Assembly (NCBI GenBank): GCA_023662825.1
Contig: JAMPIH010000007.1
Coordinates: 62,001-126,000, forward strand
Length of the DNA: 64,000 nt
Direction: 5' to 3'
Origin: Bacteroides sp.
GTDB lineage: Bacteria; Bacteroidota; Bacteroidia; Bacteroidales; P3
Below the pieces are notes generated by a model that searched no databases, had not been told where the DNA came from, and saw only the letters and a program-made list of their open reading frames with translations. The position numbers and the translations under genes were made by a program. Shown in pieces: positions 25,191-33,009 of this stretch (positions are counted from its first letter, which is position 1; the number at the start of each line of letters is the position of its first letter).

Positions 25191-26456
25191 ATGATTTACA
25201 TTGCTTTGCCGGCCATGAACGAGCCGGATTTACCCGCCCGTCTCCTGGAACTGAACCGGCAAAGCCTGCTTCCCCACACGGTCTACGTGTGCATCAACCA
25301 GCCGCAGGCCTATCATGCCGACGGTCTTCCGCAGCATCTGCAGACCTGCCGCGTCAATCAAGAGGTTTTCCGGCAGTTGCAGCAGATGAAAGCGGAAGGC
25401 CGTTTTGCGTTCCGTCTGGAGCTTATCGACCGCTTCAGCGAACAGAACGCCTGGAATGGCAAGCATTTCGGCGTGGGCTGGGCGCGCAAGACCGCCATGG
25501 ATTTTGTGGCACAGGAGGCCGCCGACACCGATATCCTGGTGTGCGCCGATGCCGACACGTTCTATCCTGCCGATTATCTGTACGACATCCAACGGCAGTT
25601 CGACCTTTATCCCGATGCTGTGGCTTTGGCCAATCCCTACTGCCATTTCCTTGCCGATTGCGAAGGAAACGAGTTGCCGCCGGCACAGCAGGCAGCCATA
25701 CTGCACTACGAGGTGTATATGCGTTCCTATGTGCTCAACATGCGCCTGACCGCGCATCCATACGCCTTTACCGCCGTGGGCTCCTCGATGGCCTGCCGCA
25801 TTAAAGCCTACCGCAGGATAGGCGGCATCTCGCCCTTCAAGAGCGGCGAAGACTTCTACTTCCTGCAGAAACTGGCCAAGACGGGCGCCCTGATCGTGCA
25901 TAGCGATTCGGTGAGCCATCCATCCCCGCGCCTGAGCGAGCGCGTGTTTTTCGGCACCGGCCCGGCCCTGCGGAAGGGTATGGAAAAAGGCTGGGACTCC
26001 TATCCAATTTATCCCACGGCCTTGTTCGAACGCATGAAAGAGGCCTACAACGCACTGCCCAAACTGTTCAAAAGCGGCAGGTCAAGCCAAGCTTTGGATT
26101 TTTGGGAAGAAGCCTTCGGCAAGGACTGGTGGATGCCCTTGTTGCAGAACAGCGGCGGCAAGGAAGCCCAGTTCATCCACGCCTGCAAGGAAAAGTTCGA
26201 CGCCCTGCGCAGCCTGCAGTTCCTAAAGGCGAACTATCCACAGGATGATGAACAAGACTGGCAGAACCTGCGCGGTCTGTGCCGCAAACTGGAGGCGGTG
26301 GGCCTGCACGAAGGCAGCGTGGCCGATGTATGCGGCAACCCCGAGATCCGCTCGCTCTCGGACTTACGGCTGCAAGACTGGAAAGACCTGCGCGAGTACC
26401 TGTTCCTGTGCGAGCGTTCACTACAGAGAGGACAACCCGTTTTACCGGCCTGGTGA
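25191..26456 (+). CDS. Family 2-like glycosyltransferase
   Basis: This 421-residue soluble protein starts with I-A-L-P-A-M-N-E-P, the N-terminal strand of GT-A glycosyltransferases. It carries the metal-binding D-x-D in V-C-A-D-A-D-T-F. The later S-S-M-A-C-R-I-K-A-Y-R-R-I-G-G and F-K-S-G-E-D-F-Y-F-L motifs correspond to the acceptor loop and the ED motif. No membrane segment is seen. The C-terminal 150 residues are helical and unassigned. It follows the secreted protease by 6 nt, which raises the question of whether it modifies surface-exported proteins or their glycan anchor; that is inference from position only. Confidence 0.82.
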   Translation: MIYIALPAMNEPDLPARLLELNRQSLLPHTVYVCINQPQAYHADGLPQHLQTCRVNQEVFRQLQQMKAEGRFAFRLELIDRFSEQNAWNGKHFGVGWARKTAMDFVAQEAADTDILVCADADTFYPADYLYDIQRQFDLYPDAVALANPYCHFLADCEGNELPPAQQAAILHYEVYMRSYVLNMRLTAHPYAFTAVGSSMACRIKAYRRIGGISPFKSGEDFYFLQKLAKTGALIVHSDSVSHPSPRLSERVFFGTGPALRKGMEKGWDSYPIYPTALFERMKEAYNALPKLFKSGRSSQALDFWEEAFGKDWWMPLLQNSGGKEAQFIHACKEKFDALRSLQFLKANYPQDDEQDWQNLRGLCRKLEAVGLHEGSVADVCGNPEIRSLSDLRLQDWKDLREYLFLCERSLQRGQPVLPAW

Positions 26457-26501
26457 TAACCATCTTCAATCATCATAAATCAAATCTTCAATTTCAGAAC
26501 C

Positions 26502-28625
26502 ATGCAAGAAACAAGACAGACACCTAAGGCTTCCCTGCGTTTTAAACGCTGGAGCCGCTGCGGGTACGCGATTTTCGTGTCGCGCAAGACCTGCGTCAGC
26601 ATCGGAGTCCTGTCGCTTGCCTGCTGTTCTATCCTGAATTTGAAAGCGCAGACCCTTTCCGCACAGGAAAACACCGGTGCGGGCGGCTCTTTCGCCATGG
26701 CGGAAGAAGAACGCCTGTCCGGTGCGGCGGAAAGCGCCCTGCTTCCCGACACGATGCCCGTCGTGCAGCTGGAGCAGGTAAGCGTGCACGGGGAGAAGCC
26801 CTGTCCGCTTCAGCCCATGATGCAGAGGCTCTCCGCGCTGTCAGGTCAGGATATACGGCAGGCGGGCGTGCAGAACCTGCAAGACCTCTTACGCACCCTT
26901 CCCGGCGTGGACATCCGCAGCCGGGGTTCCGAAAACGTGCAGGCCGACCTGCAGATGCGGGGCGGCACTTTCGACCAATGCGCCGTACTCCTTGACGGCA
27001 TCGACCTCTCCGACCCCCAGACGGGGCATCATGCGCTGAACCTGCCCCTGCCCATGGCGGCCATCCATCGTATCGAGGCCTATCAGGGCGCAGGTGTGTG
27101 GAGCTATGGCGTGGCACCCTTTTCGGGCGCGGTGAACTTCATTCCCACCCCCTTGGGAAGCACCTATCTCGACCTTTCGGCCTCGGGCGGCATGTACGGC
27201 TACTACCAGGCCGAAGGCCACGCCCAATACAGCCGGAAAGGCTGGAGCGTGGCGGCCGATGCCGGGCACAGCGCCTCGCAGGGCTATACCGACAACACCG
27301 ATTTCCGCATCACGCAGGCGCTGGTGCGCGCCGGCTACAACAAGCCTGAACACTTCGGCACGCTCAGGCTGAGCCTCGGCTTCGTGGACAAGGCATTCGG
27401 CGCGCAAAGCTTCTATTCGGCGCGCTACAAGGAACAGTTCGAAAAGACCAAGACCTTCCTCGCCATCCTGCAATATTCCAAGGCCTGGGGAAGCTGGCGC
27501 GTGGAGGCCCGCGCCTACTGGCGGCAGAACCACGACCGCTACGACCTGTACCGTTATGCAGAAAACGCTCCCGAATGGTACACGGGTTCCAACTTTCACC
27601 GCAGCGATGTGGTGGGTGCCGGCGCCACCGCCGCCTACGCCTGGAAAAAAGGCGGCACCACCTCCTTCGGCATCAACTACCGCTATGAACACATCTTCAG
27701 CAACAATTTAGGCGAAACGATGCCGGAGGTGGCCTCGGGCGAATCGCCCGGCAGGCGCGTGCCCTTCGAGAAGAACGCCTTCTACACCAAAAGCGGGCTG
27801 CGGCAGGTGGCAGGCGGCTTTATCCAGCACAACTACCAGTCGGAGAACCGCAAGTGGAAAGCCGCCGCGGGCTTGCTGCTGAACGGCAGCCCCGATTTCG
27901 GCGCCTCGCTGTTCGGCGGCGCCTCGGCAAGCTACCGCTGGCACGAAGACTGGACGTGGAGCCTGTTCGTGAACCACGCCTACCGCCTGCCCACCTTCAC
28001 CGACCTCTACTACACCTCCGCCACCCAGCAGGGCAACCGCAACCTCAAGCCCGAACAGGCCGTCACCGCCGAGACCGACCTGCGCTGGCGACACGGCGCG
28101 TTCCAGGCCCGCATAGGCGTGTTCTACCGCTACGGCTTCCGCATCATCGACTGGGTGCGGCAGAGCGGGCAGGAAACCTATGTGGCGAGCAACCTCACCC
28201 ACCTGCAGACCGTGGGCGCGGAGGCCGGCTTCTCCTACACGCCCGGCATCCCCCACCTGCGCAAGGTTTCCGTGGACTACGCCTACCTTTTCGTAGGCAA
28301 GCAGACCGGCAAGAACCACTCCCTCTACGCCACCGACTACCTGCGCCACCATCTGTGCCTGTCGATAGACCACGGCATCTATTCATCCTTGGGTGCTTCG
28401 TGGGAATTCATCGTGAACGACCGCGCCGGCACCTACCTCGATGAAACCTCGCGGGAAACCCGCTACAAGCCCTACCTGCTCTGCAACCTGCGGCTGTATT
28501 GGAACCGCCCGCGCTACGAAATCTTCGTGACGGCCTCCAACCTGTTCAACCAAAAGTATTTCGACCTGAGCAACATTCCCCAGGCAGGCATCTGGGTAAA
28601 GGGCGGCGTTAAACTGAAATTATAG
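26502..28625 (+). CDS. TonB-dependent outer-membrane receptor (BtuB-like layout)
   Basis: This 707-residue protein has an N-terminal export signal preceded by about 30 basic residues. A TonB-box-like stretch (P-V-V-Q-L-E-Q-V-S-V) and the plug domain follow (L-Q-D-L-L-R-T-L-P-G-V-D-I-R-S-R-G, then Q-M-R-G-G-T-F-D-Q). The rest is a 22-strand-type barrel ending G-V-K-L-K-L with hydrophobic alternation. There is no carboxypeptidase-like domain and no SusD neighbour, so it is not a SusC-type glycan importer. It more likely takes up a small ligand such as a cobamide, siderophore or metal. It begins 45 nt after the glycosyltransferase gene. Confidence 0.88.
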   Translation: MQETRQTPKASLRFKRWSRCGYAIFVSRKTCVSIGVLSLACCSILNLKAQTLSAQENTGAGGSFAMAEEERLSGAAESALLPDTMPVVQLEQVSVHGEKPCPLQPMMQRLSALSGQDIRQAGVQNLQDLLRTLPGVDIRSRGSENVQADLQMRGGTFDQCAVLLDGIDLSDPQTGHHALNLPLPMAAIHRIEAYQGAGVWSYGVAPFSGAVNFIPTPLGSTYLDLSASGGMYGYYQAEGHAQYSRKGWSVAADAGHSASQGYTDNTDFRITQALVRAGYNKPEHFGTLRLSLGFVDKAFGAQSFYSARYKEQFEKTKTFLAILQYSKAWGSWRVEARAYWRQNHDRYDLYRYAENAPEWYTGSNFHRSDVVGAGATAAYAWKKGGTTSFGINYRYEHIFSNNLGETMPEVASGESPGRRVPFEKNAFYTKSGLRQVAGGFIQHNYQSENRKWKAAAGLLLNGSPDFGASLFGGASASYRWHEDWTWSLFVNHAYRLPTFTDLYYTSATQQGNRNLKPEQAVTAETDLRWRHGAFQARIGVFYRYGFRIIDWVRQSGQETYVASNLTHLQTVGAEAGFSYTPGIPHLRKVSVDYAYLFVGKQTGKNHSLYATDYLRHHLCLSIDHGIYSSLGASWEFIVNDRAGTYLDETSRETRYKPYLLCNLRLYWNRPRYEIFVTASNLFNQKYFDLSNIPQAGIWVKGGVKLKL

Positions 28626-28658
28626 CGGAAGGCAAGTCCGTTTGTCGCCAAGAAAACT

Positions 28659-28666
28659 TAATTTCG
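28659..28666 (+). promoter_or_regulatory. -7 element abutting miaA (possible leaderless start)
   Basis: TAATTTCG ends 6 nt before ATG 28673. TTTG at 28641 is only 14 nt upstream. If active, the transcript would begin at or next to the start codon. Confidence 0.45.
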
Positions 28667-28672
28667 CGTTCT

Positions 28673-29608
28673 ATGCGGAATGTTTTTACGACAGACGGAC
28701 TAACACCCCTTTGGGTGATCCTGGGGCCTACGGCAAGCGGAAAGACAAGCCTGGCGGTGAACCTTGCCCGACGGCTGGACGGCGAGATACTGAGCGCCGA
28801 CTCCCGGCAGGTGTACCGCGGCATGGACATCGGCTCGGGCAAGGACCTGAACGAATACACCCTGACAGATCCCGACGGTTCGGAAACGGACATTCCCCAC
28901 CATTTGATCGATGTGGCCGAAGCCGGCGAGGAATACAACCTGTTCCGCTACCAGCAGGCCTTCGACGCGGCCTACGCCGACATCTGCACCCGCAGGAAAA
29001 CTCCCGTGCTCTGCGGCGGCAGCGGGCTTTACCTGGCGGCGGCCCTGGGCAAAAAAACTTTCCGCGAGGTGCCTTGCAACACCGCCCTACGCACATCGTT
29101 GCAGAACAAGAGCGATGAGGAACTAGCGCAACTTCTGGCCTCCTACGGCCCCTTGCACAACCATACCGATACCGAAACGCGGGAACGTTGCCTGCGCGCG
29201 CTCGAGATCGCCGAGTTCGAGAAACGGCATCCCGCACCGGAACGCATCATTCCCGAACCCAGGGTTTTCGGCATCCGTTTCGAACCCGAAGCCCTGCGGG
29301 AACGCATAAGGATCCGTTTGCGGGAACGCCTCGAAAACGGCATGATGGAAGAGGTCAAAGCCCTGTTGGACAGCGGCCTCAAACCCGAACAGCTTACCTA
29401 TTACGGCTTGGAATACAAATACCTTACGCTGTATATCACCGGAAAGATGGAGCGCGAACGGATGGAGCGCGAACTCTATTTCTCCATCTGCCAGTTCGCC
29501 AAACGCCAGCGCACCTGGTTCCGCAAAATGGAAAGGGAAGGCTGCAAGATAAATTGGATAGACGGCAACCTGCCGTTGGAAGAAAAGCTACAGGAAATTC
29601 TCAAATAA
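28673..29608 (+). CDS. miaA: tRNA dimethylallyltransferase MiaA
   Basis: This 311-residue protein has the P-loop G-P-T-A-S-G-K-T at residues 18-25, D-S-R-Q-V-Y-R-G-M-D-I-G-S-G-K just after it, and the C-terminal Q-F-A-K-R-Q-R-T-W-F-R segment that contacts tRNA. It adds the dimethylallyl group to A37 of tRNAs that read UNN codons. No other ATG lies before the P-loop, so the start is fixed even though it nearly touches a promoter element. It is convergent with hflX across a 136-nt gap. Confidence 0.95.
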   Translation: MRNVFTTDGLTPLWVILGPTASGKTSLAVNLARRLDGEILSADSRQVYRGMDIGSGKDLNEYTLTDPDGSETDIPHHLIDVAEAGEEYNLFRYQQAFDAAYADICTRRKTPVLCGGSGLYLAAALGKKTFREVPCNTALRTSLQNKSDEELAQLLASYGPLHNHTDTETRERCLRALEIAEFEKRHPAPERIIPEPRVFGIRFEPEALRERIRIRLRERLENGMMEEVKALLDSGLKPEQLTYYGLEYKYLTLYITGKMERERMERELYFSICQFAKRQRTWFRKMEREGCKINWIDGNLPLEEKLQEILK

Positions 29609-29665
29609 TTCAGCCCGAAGTGCGCCCTCGAAGCAACGTTTTACTGAAGTCGAGTGCAGAGGTTG

Positions 29666-29698
29666 ATTTTATTCGGGATTTTCCGAGACGAATAAAAT
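29666..29698. terminator. Inverted repeat between convergent miaA and hflX
   Basis: ATTTTATTCG and CGAATAAAAT form a perfect 10-bp stem with a 13-nt loop. It is placed to terminate transcription from both sides, though no long T run follows. The hflX-side flank also has TGCCGCATTATAAGG, similar to the end of the 42.1 and 44.1 kb repeats. Confidence 0.5.
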
Positions 29699-29744
29699 GT
29701 CTGACGAAGTCCAAGGAAGCATCGCCCCTACAGCGAATGCCGCA

Positions 29745-30962
29745 TTATAAGGATTGAGATTCCGTATAATCCGCGTAGAGTAACTTGTCATACGGATACC
29801 GCGTCAGATGCACCCGCTTCACCTCCTCGTAGAGCATCTGCTTGAAGGCCTCCACGTTGTTTTTCTTTACGGCGGAGAGGAAGATGCAGGGGGCGTTGTC
29901 TTTGGCGTACCACATCTTCTGCAGGTCTTCCAATGAATAGTTGCGCTTGGTGACGGGGCTCAAGTCATCGGGATCCTTGGCTTCGTAGGTGTAGGCATCC
30001 ATCTTGTTGAACACCACGATGGTCTTCTTGTCGGCGGCGCCGATTTCGGCCAGAGTCTGACGCACGATCTCCATCTGTTCCTCGAATTCGGGATGCGACA
30101 CATCCACCACATGCAGCAGGATATCGCTCTCGCGAACCTCGTCCAAAGTGGATTTGAACGATTCCACCAGACTGTGCGGCAGCTTGCGGATAAACCCCAC
30201 CGTGTCTGACAACAGGAAAGGCAGGTTGCCGATCACCACCTTGCGCACCGTGGTGTCGAGCGTGGCGAACAGCTTGTTCTCGGCCAGCACCTCCGACTTG
30301 CCGATCAGGTTCATGATGGTTGACTTGCCTACATTCGTATAACCCACCAGGGCCACACGCACCATACTTACACGGTTCTTGCGCTGCAGCACCTTCTGTT
30401 TGTCGATTTCGGCCAGCTTGTTCTTGAGCAGCGTTATCTTGTCGTGAATCACGCGGCGATCGGTCTCTATCTCCTTTTCACCCGGCCCGCGCATCCCCAC
30501 CCCGCCGCGCTGCTTGCTGAGGTGCGTCCACATGCCGGTAAGGCGCGGCAGCAGATACTGGTACTGCGCCAGTTCCACCTGCGTGCGGGCATGGGCAGTG
30601 CGGGCGTGCTTGGCGAATATGTCGAGGATAAGCGTGGTGCGGTCCAGCACCTTGCACTTAAGCTCCTTCTCGAGGTTGCGCGACTGGGCGGGGCTCAACT
30701 CGTCGTCGAACACCACCATGTCTATCTTCTCGGCCTCCACATAGGTCTTCACTTCCGCCAGTTTGCCCGAACCGATATAGTATTTGCCGTTGGGCAGGTC
30801 GAGCCGCTGCATGAACACATGTTCGGTCTTCGCCCCGGCGGTATCCACCAGAAAGGAGAGCTCCTTAAGGTATTCCGTTTCCTTCTCCACGCTTGTGCCG
30901 CCCGTGGCGATGCCCACCAGCACGGCACGTTCCTGTATATTCTTGGTTTCGATGTAAGCCAT
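29745..30962 (-). CDS. hflX: Ribosome-associated GTPase HflX
   Basis: This 405-residue protein has the N-terminal HflX domain ending in the G-G-R-G-type region (R-G-G-V-G-M-R-G-P-G-E-K-E-I-E-T-D-R). The Obg-like GTPase domain shows G1 V-G-Y-T-N-V-G-K-S-T, G3 D-T-V-G-F-I and G4 N-K-M-D. HflX splits stalled or hibernating ribosomes. Its start overlaps the trpS stop by 1 nt (TAATG), so the two are translationally coupled. Its stop codon lies in a sequence resembling the terminal arm of the hairpin repeats described at 42.1 kb. Confidence 0.94.
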   Translation of the reverse strand: MAYIETKNIQERAVLVGIATGGTSVEKETEYLKELSFLVDTAGAKTEHVFMQRLDLPNGKYYIGSGKLAEVKTYVEAEKIDMVVFDDELSPAQSRNLEKELKCKVLDRTTLILDIFAKHARTAHARTQVELAQYQYLLPRLTGMWTHLSKQRGGVGMRGPGEKEIETDRRVIHDKITLLKNKLAEIDKQKVLQRKNRVSMVRVALVGYTNVGKSTIMNLIGKSEVLAENKLFATLDTTVRKVVIGNLPFLLSDTVGFIRKLPHSLVESFKSTLDEVRESDILLHVVDVSHPEFEEQMEIVRQTLAEIGAADKKTIVVFNKMDAYTYEAKDPDDLSPVTKRNYSLEDLQKMWYAKDNAPCIFLSAVKKNNVEAFKQMLYEEVKRVHLTRYPYDKLLYADYTESQSL

Positions 30963-31954
30963 TAATAACCGATGATTTTCCGCACGTCCCGTATGGTCTT
31001 TATGCCACTTTCCCGCGCCTTTTCTCCCCCGGTCTTGCGCACCTTTTCCAAGTAGGCGTCGTCGGCCAGTATTTCCTTGATTCTTTCGCGCAAGGGAGCC
31101 ACGAACTTCACTGCGTCTTCCGCCAGCTGCTTTTTCAAGTCACCGTAGCGGATGGCGCATTCGTTATAGGCCTTGTCGTAGAAATCATATACTTCCTGCG
31201 GGCAGAGTATCTTAACGAGTTGAAAGAGGTTGGCGATCACTTCCGGCTTTTCCTGGTTCATTTGGGTGGGGCCGCTGTCGGTGGTGGCGCGCATGATCTT
31301 CTTGCGGATCGCCTCGTCTTCGTCGGTAAGGAAAAGGGCGTTGTTGCCGCTCTCGCTCTTGCCCATCTTGCCACTGCCGTCCAAACCGGGCACCTTTACT
31401 AAGTTGTTGCCGAAGTTGAACGCCTGCGGCTGTCCGAAATATTCCACGCCGTACATGTGGTTGAAGCGTTGGGCGAACACCCGGGTCATTTCCAAGTGCT
31501 GCTCCTGATCCTTGCCCACCGGCACGAAATCGGCCCTGTGCACGAGGATGTCGGCCGCCATCAGCGTGGGATAGGTAAGCAGGCCCGCGTTCACATTGTC
31601 GGGGTTCTGCCGTACCTTGTCCTTGAACGAGGTGCAGCGTTCCAACTCGCCCAAATAGGCGTTCATGTTCAGGAACATGTAGAACTCGCACAGTTCGGGG
31701 AAATCGCTCTGGGCGTAGATGGCCACCTTTTCGGGGTCGATGCCGCAGGCGATGTAGGACGCCAGTATGTTCTTCACGTTCCGCCCCAGATGCTCCGGAT
31801 GCGGATGGGTGGTAAGACTGTGGTAGTCGGCGATGAAATAATAGCAGCTGTACTCGTCCTGCATGCGGATAAAGTTCTGCAGGGCGCCGAAATAGTTGCC
31901 CAGATGCAAATCGCCCGTGGGTCGTATTCCGCTAACGACAATCTTCTTTTCCAT
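30962..31954 (-). CDS. trpS: Tryptophanyl-tRNA synthetase
   Basis: This 330-residue class I synthetase has the HIGH-like G-D-L-H-L-G-N-Y and KMSKS-like K-M-G-K-S motifs, with the G-I-R-P-T-G opening. The ATG at 31954 is chosen over an in-frame start 7 codons upstream because M-E-K-K-I-V leads straight into the first strand and GAGGAG lies before it. It is coupled to hflX downstream and preceded by a good promoter. Confidence 0.95.
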   Translation of the reverse strand: MEKKIVVSGIRPTGDLHLGNYFGALQNFIRMQDEYSCYYFIADYHSLTTHPHPEHLGRNVKNILASYIACGIDPEKVAIYAQSDFPELCEFYMFLNMNAYLGELERCTSFKDKVRQNPDNVNAGLLTYPTLMAADILVHRADFVPVGKDQEQHLEMTRVFAQRFNHMYGVEYFGQPQAFNFGNNLVKVPGLDGSGKMGKSESGNNALFLTDEDEAIRKKIMRATTDSGPTQMNQEKPEVIANLFQLVKILCPQEVYDFYDKAYNECAIRYGDLKKQLAEDAVKFVAPLRERIKEILADDAYLEKVRKTGGEKARESGIKTIRDVRKIIGY

Positions 31955-31997
31955 AGATGTTTCTCCTCTTTGCACGCCGAGCCTCCGGCGCGGTTCG

Positions 31998-32027
31998 CGA
32001 ATTTACGAAAAAGACGGTAGTTGTCAA
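31998..32027 (-). promoter_or_regulatory. Promoter of trpS-hflX
   Basis: The minus-strand TTG (32025-32027) and TAAATTCG (31998-32005) are 19 nt apart. The box ends about 44 nt before the trpS ATG. Confidence 0.6.
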
Positions 32028-32084
32028 GCACCTCAAGCCAGGTCTATCAGGTGTATACTTTCATATAAATCGGCCAATATACCC

Positions 32085-33008
32085 CTATTTATGGCGTATG
32101 TCCACGCCCCACATCAGTTTTTCGCGGATGGCGTCGAAGAAGTTGCGGTCGGGCGGGTAAATGGCGATAAACTTGAAGCCGGCCTTGCGGATCTTGAAGC
32201 TGAACGGGCCGGCGAACTCCACCATGGAGGAATCGAGCATGACCCGGCATCCCTTGTTGCCCCTTGTCTTCACCATGATTTCCTGATAGCCTTCCAAAAT
32301 AAGCGGCCGCACGGTAAGGGTATGCGAGGCGATGGGCGTAACCAGCATATTGTCGGCCGAAGGTATCAGGATGGGGCCGCCGCAGCTCAGCGAATAGGCG
32401 GTGGAGCCGGTAGGGGTCGAGAACAGCACCCCGTCGCCGTAATAGGTGTTCATGAACTGGCCGTCCACGAAAACATCCAGCAGCACCAGCGGCGAGGCGT
32501 CGTTCTTATACACCGTCACTTCGTTGAGCGCGTAAGGGAACGCAAAGGGATTCTCGTTTTCCTGCTCGCCGTAAAAATCGAACTCGTCCGCCTCTAGAAC
32601 CAAGCGGTTCTCGCGGCGGAAACGGTCGAAGAAGCCGGGTTGCAGCTGCATCTTGATACCGTCGGCGTTGAGCGCGTTCAGAAAGCCCAGACGGCCGAAA
32701 TTGATGCCTAATACGGGAACGCTGGTGTCTTTTACGAGATGCAGGGTGTCGAGCATCGTGCCGTCGCCGCCCAGGCACACCAGCAGGTCGGTGTCGTCGG
32801 GCAGCTCGTCGGTGTAGATGCGGTCGGGTTCGTCCAGGTAGCGGGCGACGAGCGAGGGAAAGTCCCTGCGCATGCGCTCCGACAGGTCTTGGGCGAAGTA
32901 GAACCTTGCCGGTTCCTCCCAAGTCTGGTCGAGCACCGAGAGCAGTTCCTCGAACATGCTCAATTCCACCAACTTGGCGGCCTTACCGTAAAAGGCGATT
33001 TTCTTCAT
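32085..33008 (-). CDS. nadK: NAD kinase
   Basis: This 307-residue protein has the diagnostic G80-G-D-G-T84 motif and the A-L-N-E-V-T segment that binds NAD. The C-terminal T-G-S-T-A-Y-S-L-S-C-G-G segment is also present. It makes NADP in the cytoplasm. The ATG at 33008 (M-K-K-I-A-F-Y-G) is preferred over a longer reading that would begin inside the upstream gene. It starts 1 nt after the stop of the large T9SS adhesin gene, so it is probably translated from the adhesin mRNA, an odd pairing of a housekeeping and a surface gene. Confidence 0.94.
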   Translation of the reverse strand: MKKIAFYGKAAKLVELSMFEELLSVLDQTWEEPARFYFAQDLSERMRRDFPSLVARYLDEPDRIYTDELPDDTDLLVCLGGDGTMLDTLHLVKDTSVPVLGINFGRLGFLNALNADGIKMQLQPGFFDRFRRENRLVLEADEFDFYGEQENENPFAFPYALNEVTVYKNDASPLVLLDVFVDGQFMNTYYGDGVLFSTPTGSTAYSLSCGGPILIPSADNMLVTPIASHTLTVRPLILEGYQEIMVKTRGNKGCRVMLDSSMVEFAGPFSFKIRKAGFKFIAIYPPDRNFFDAIREKLMWGVDIRHK

Positions 33009-33009
33009 G

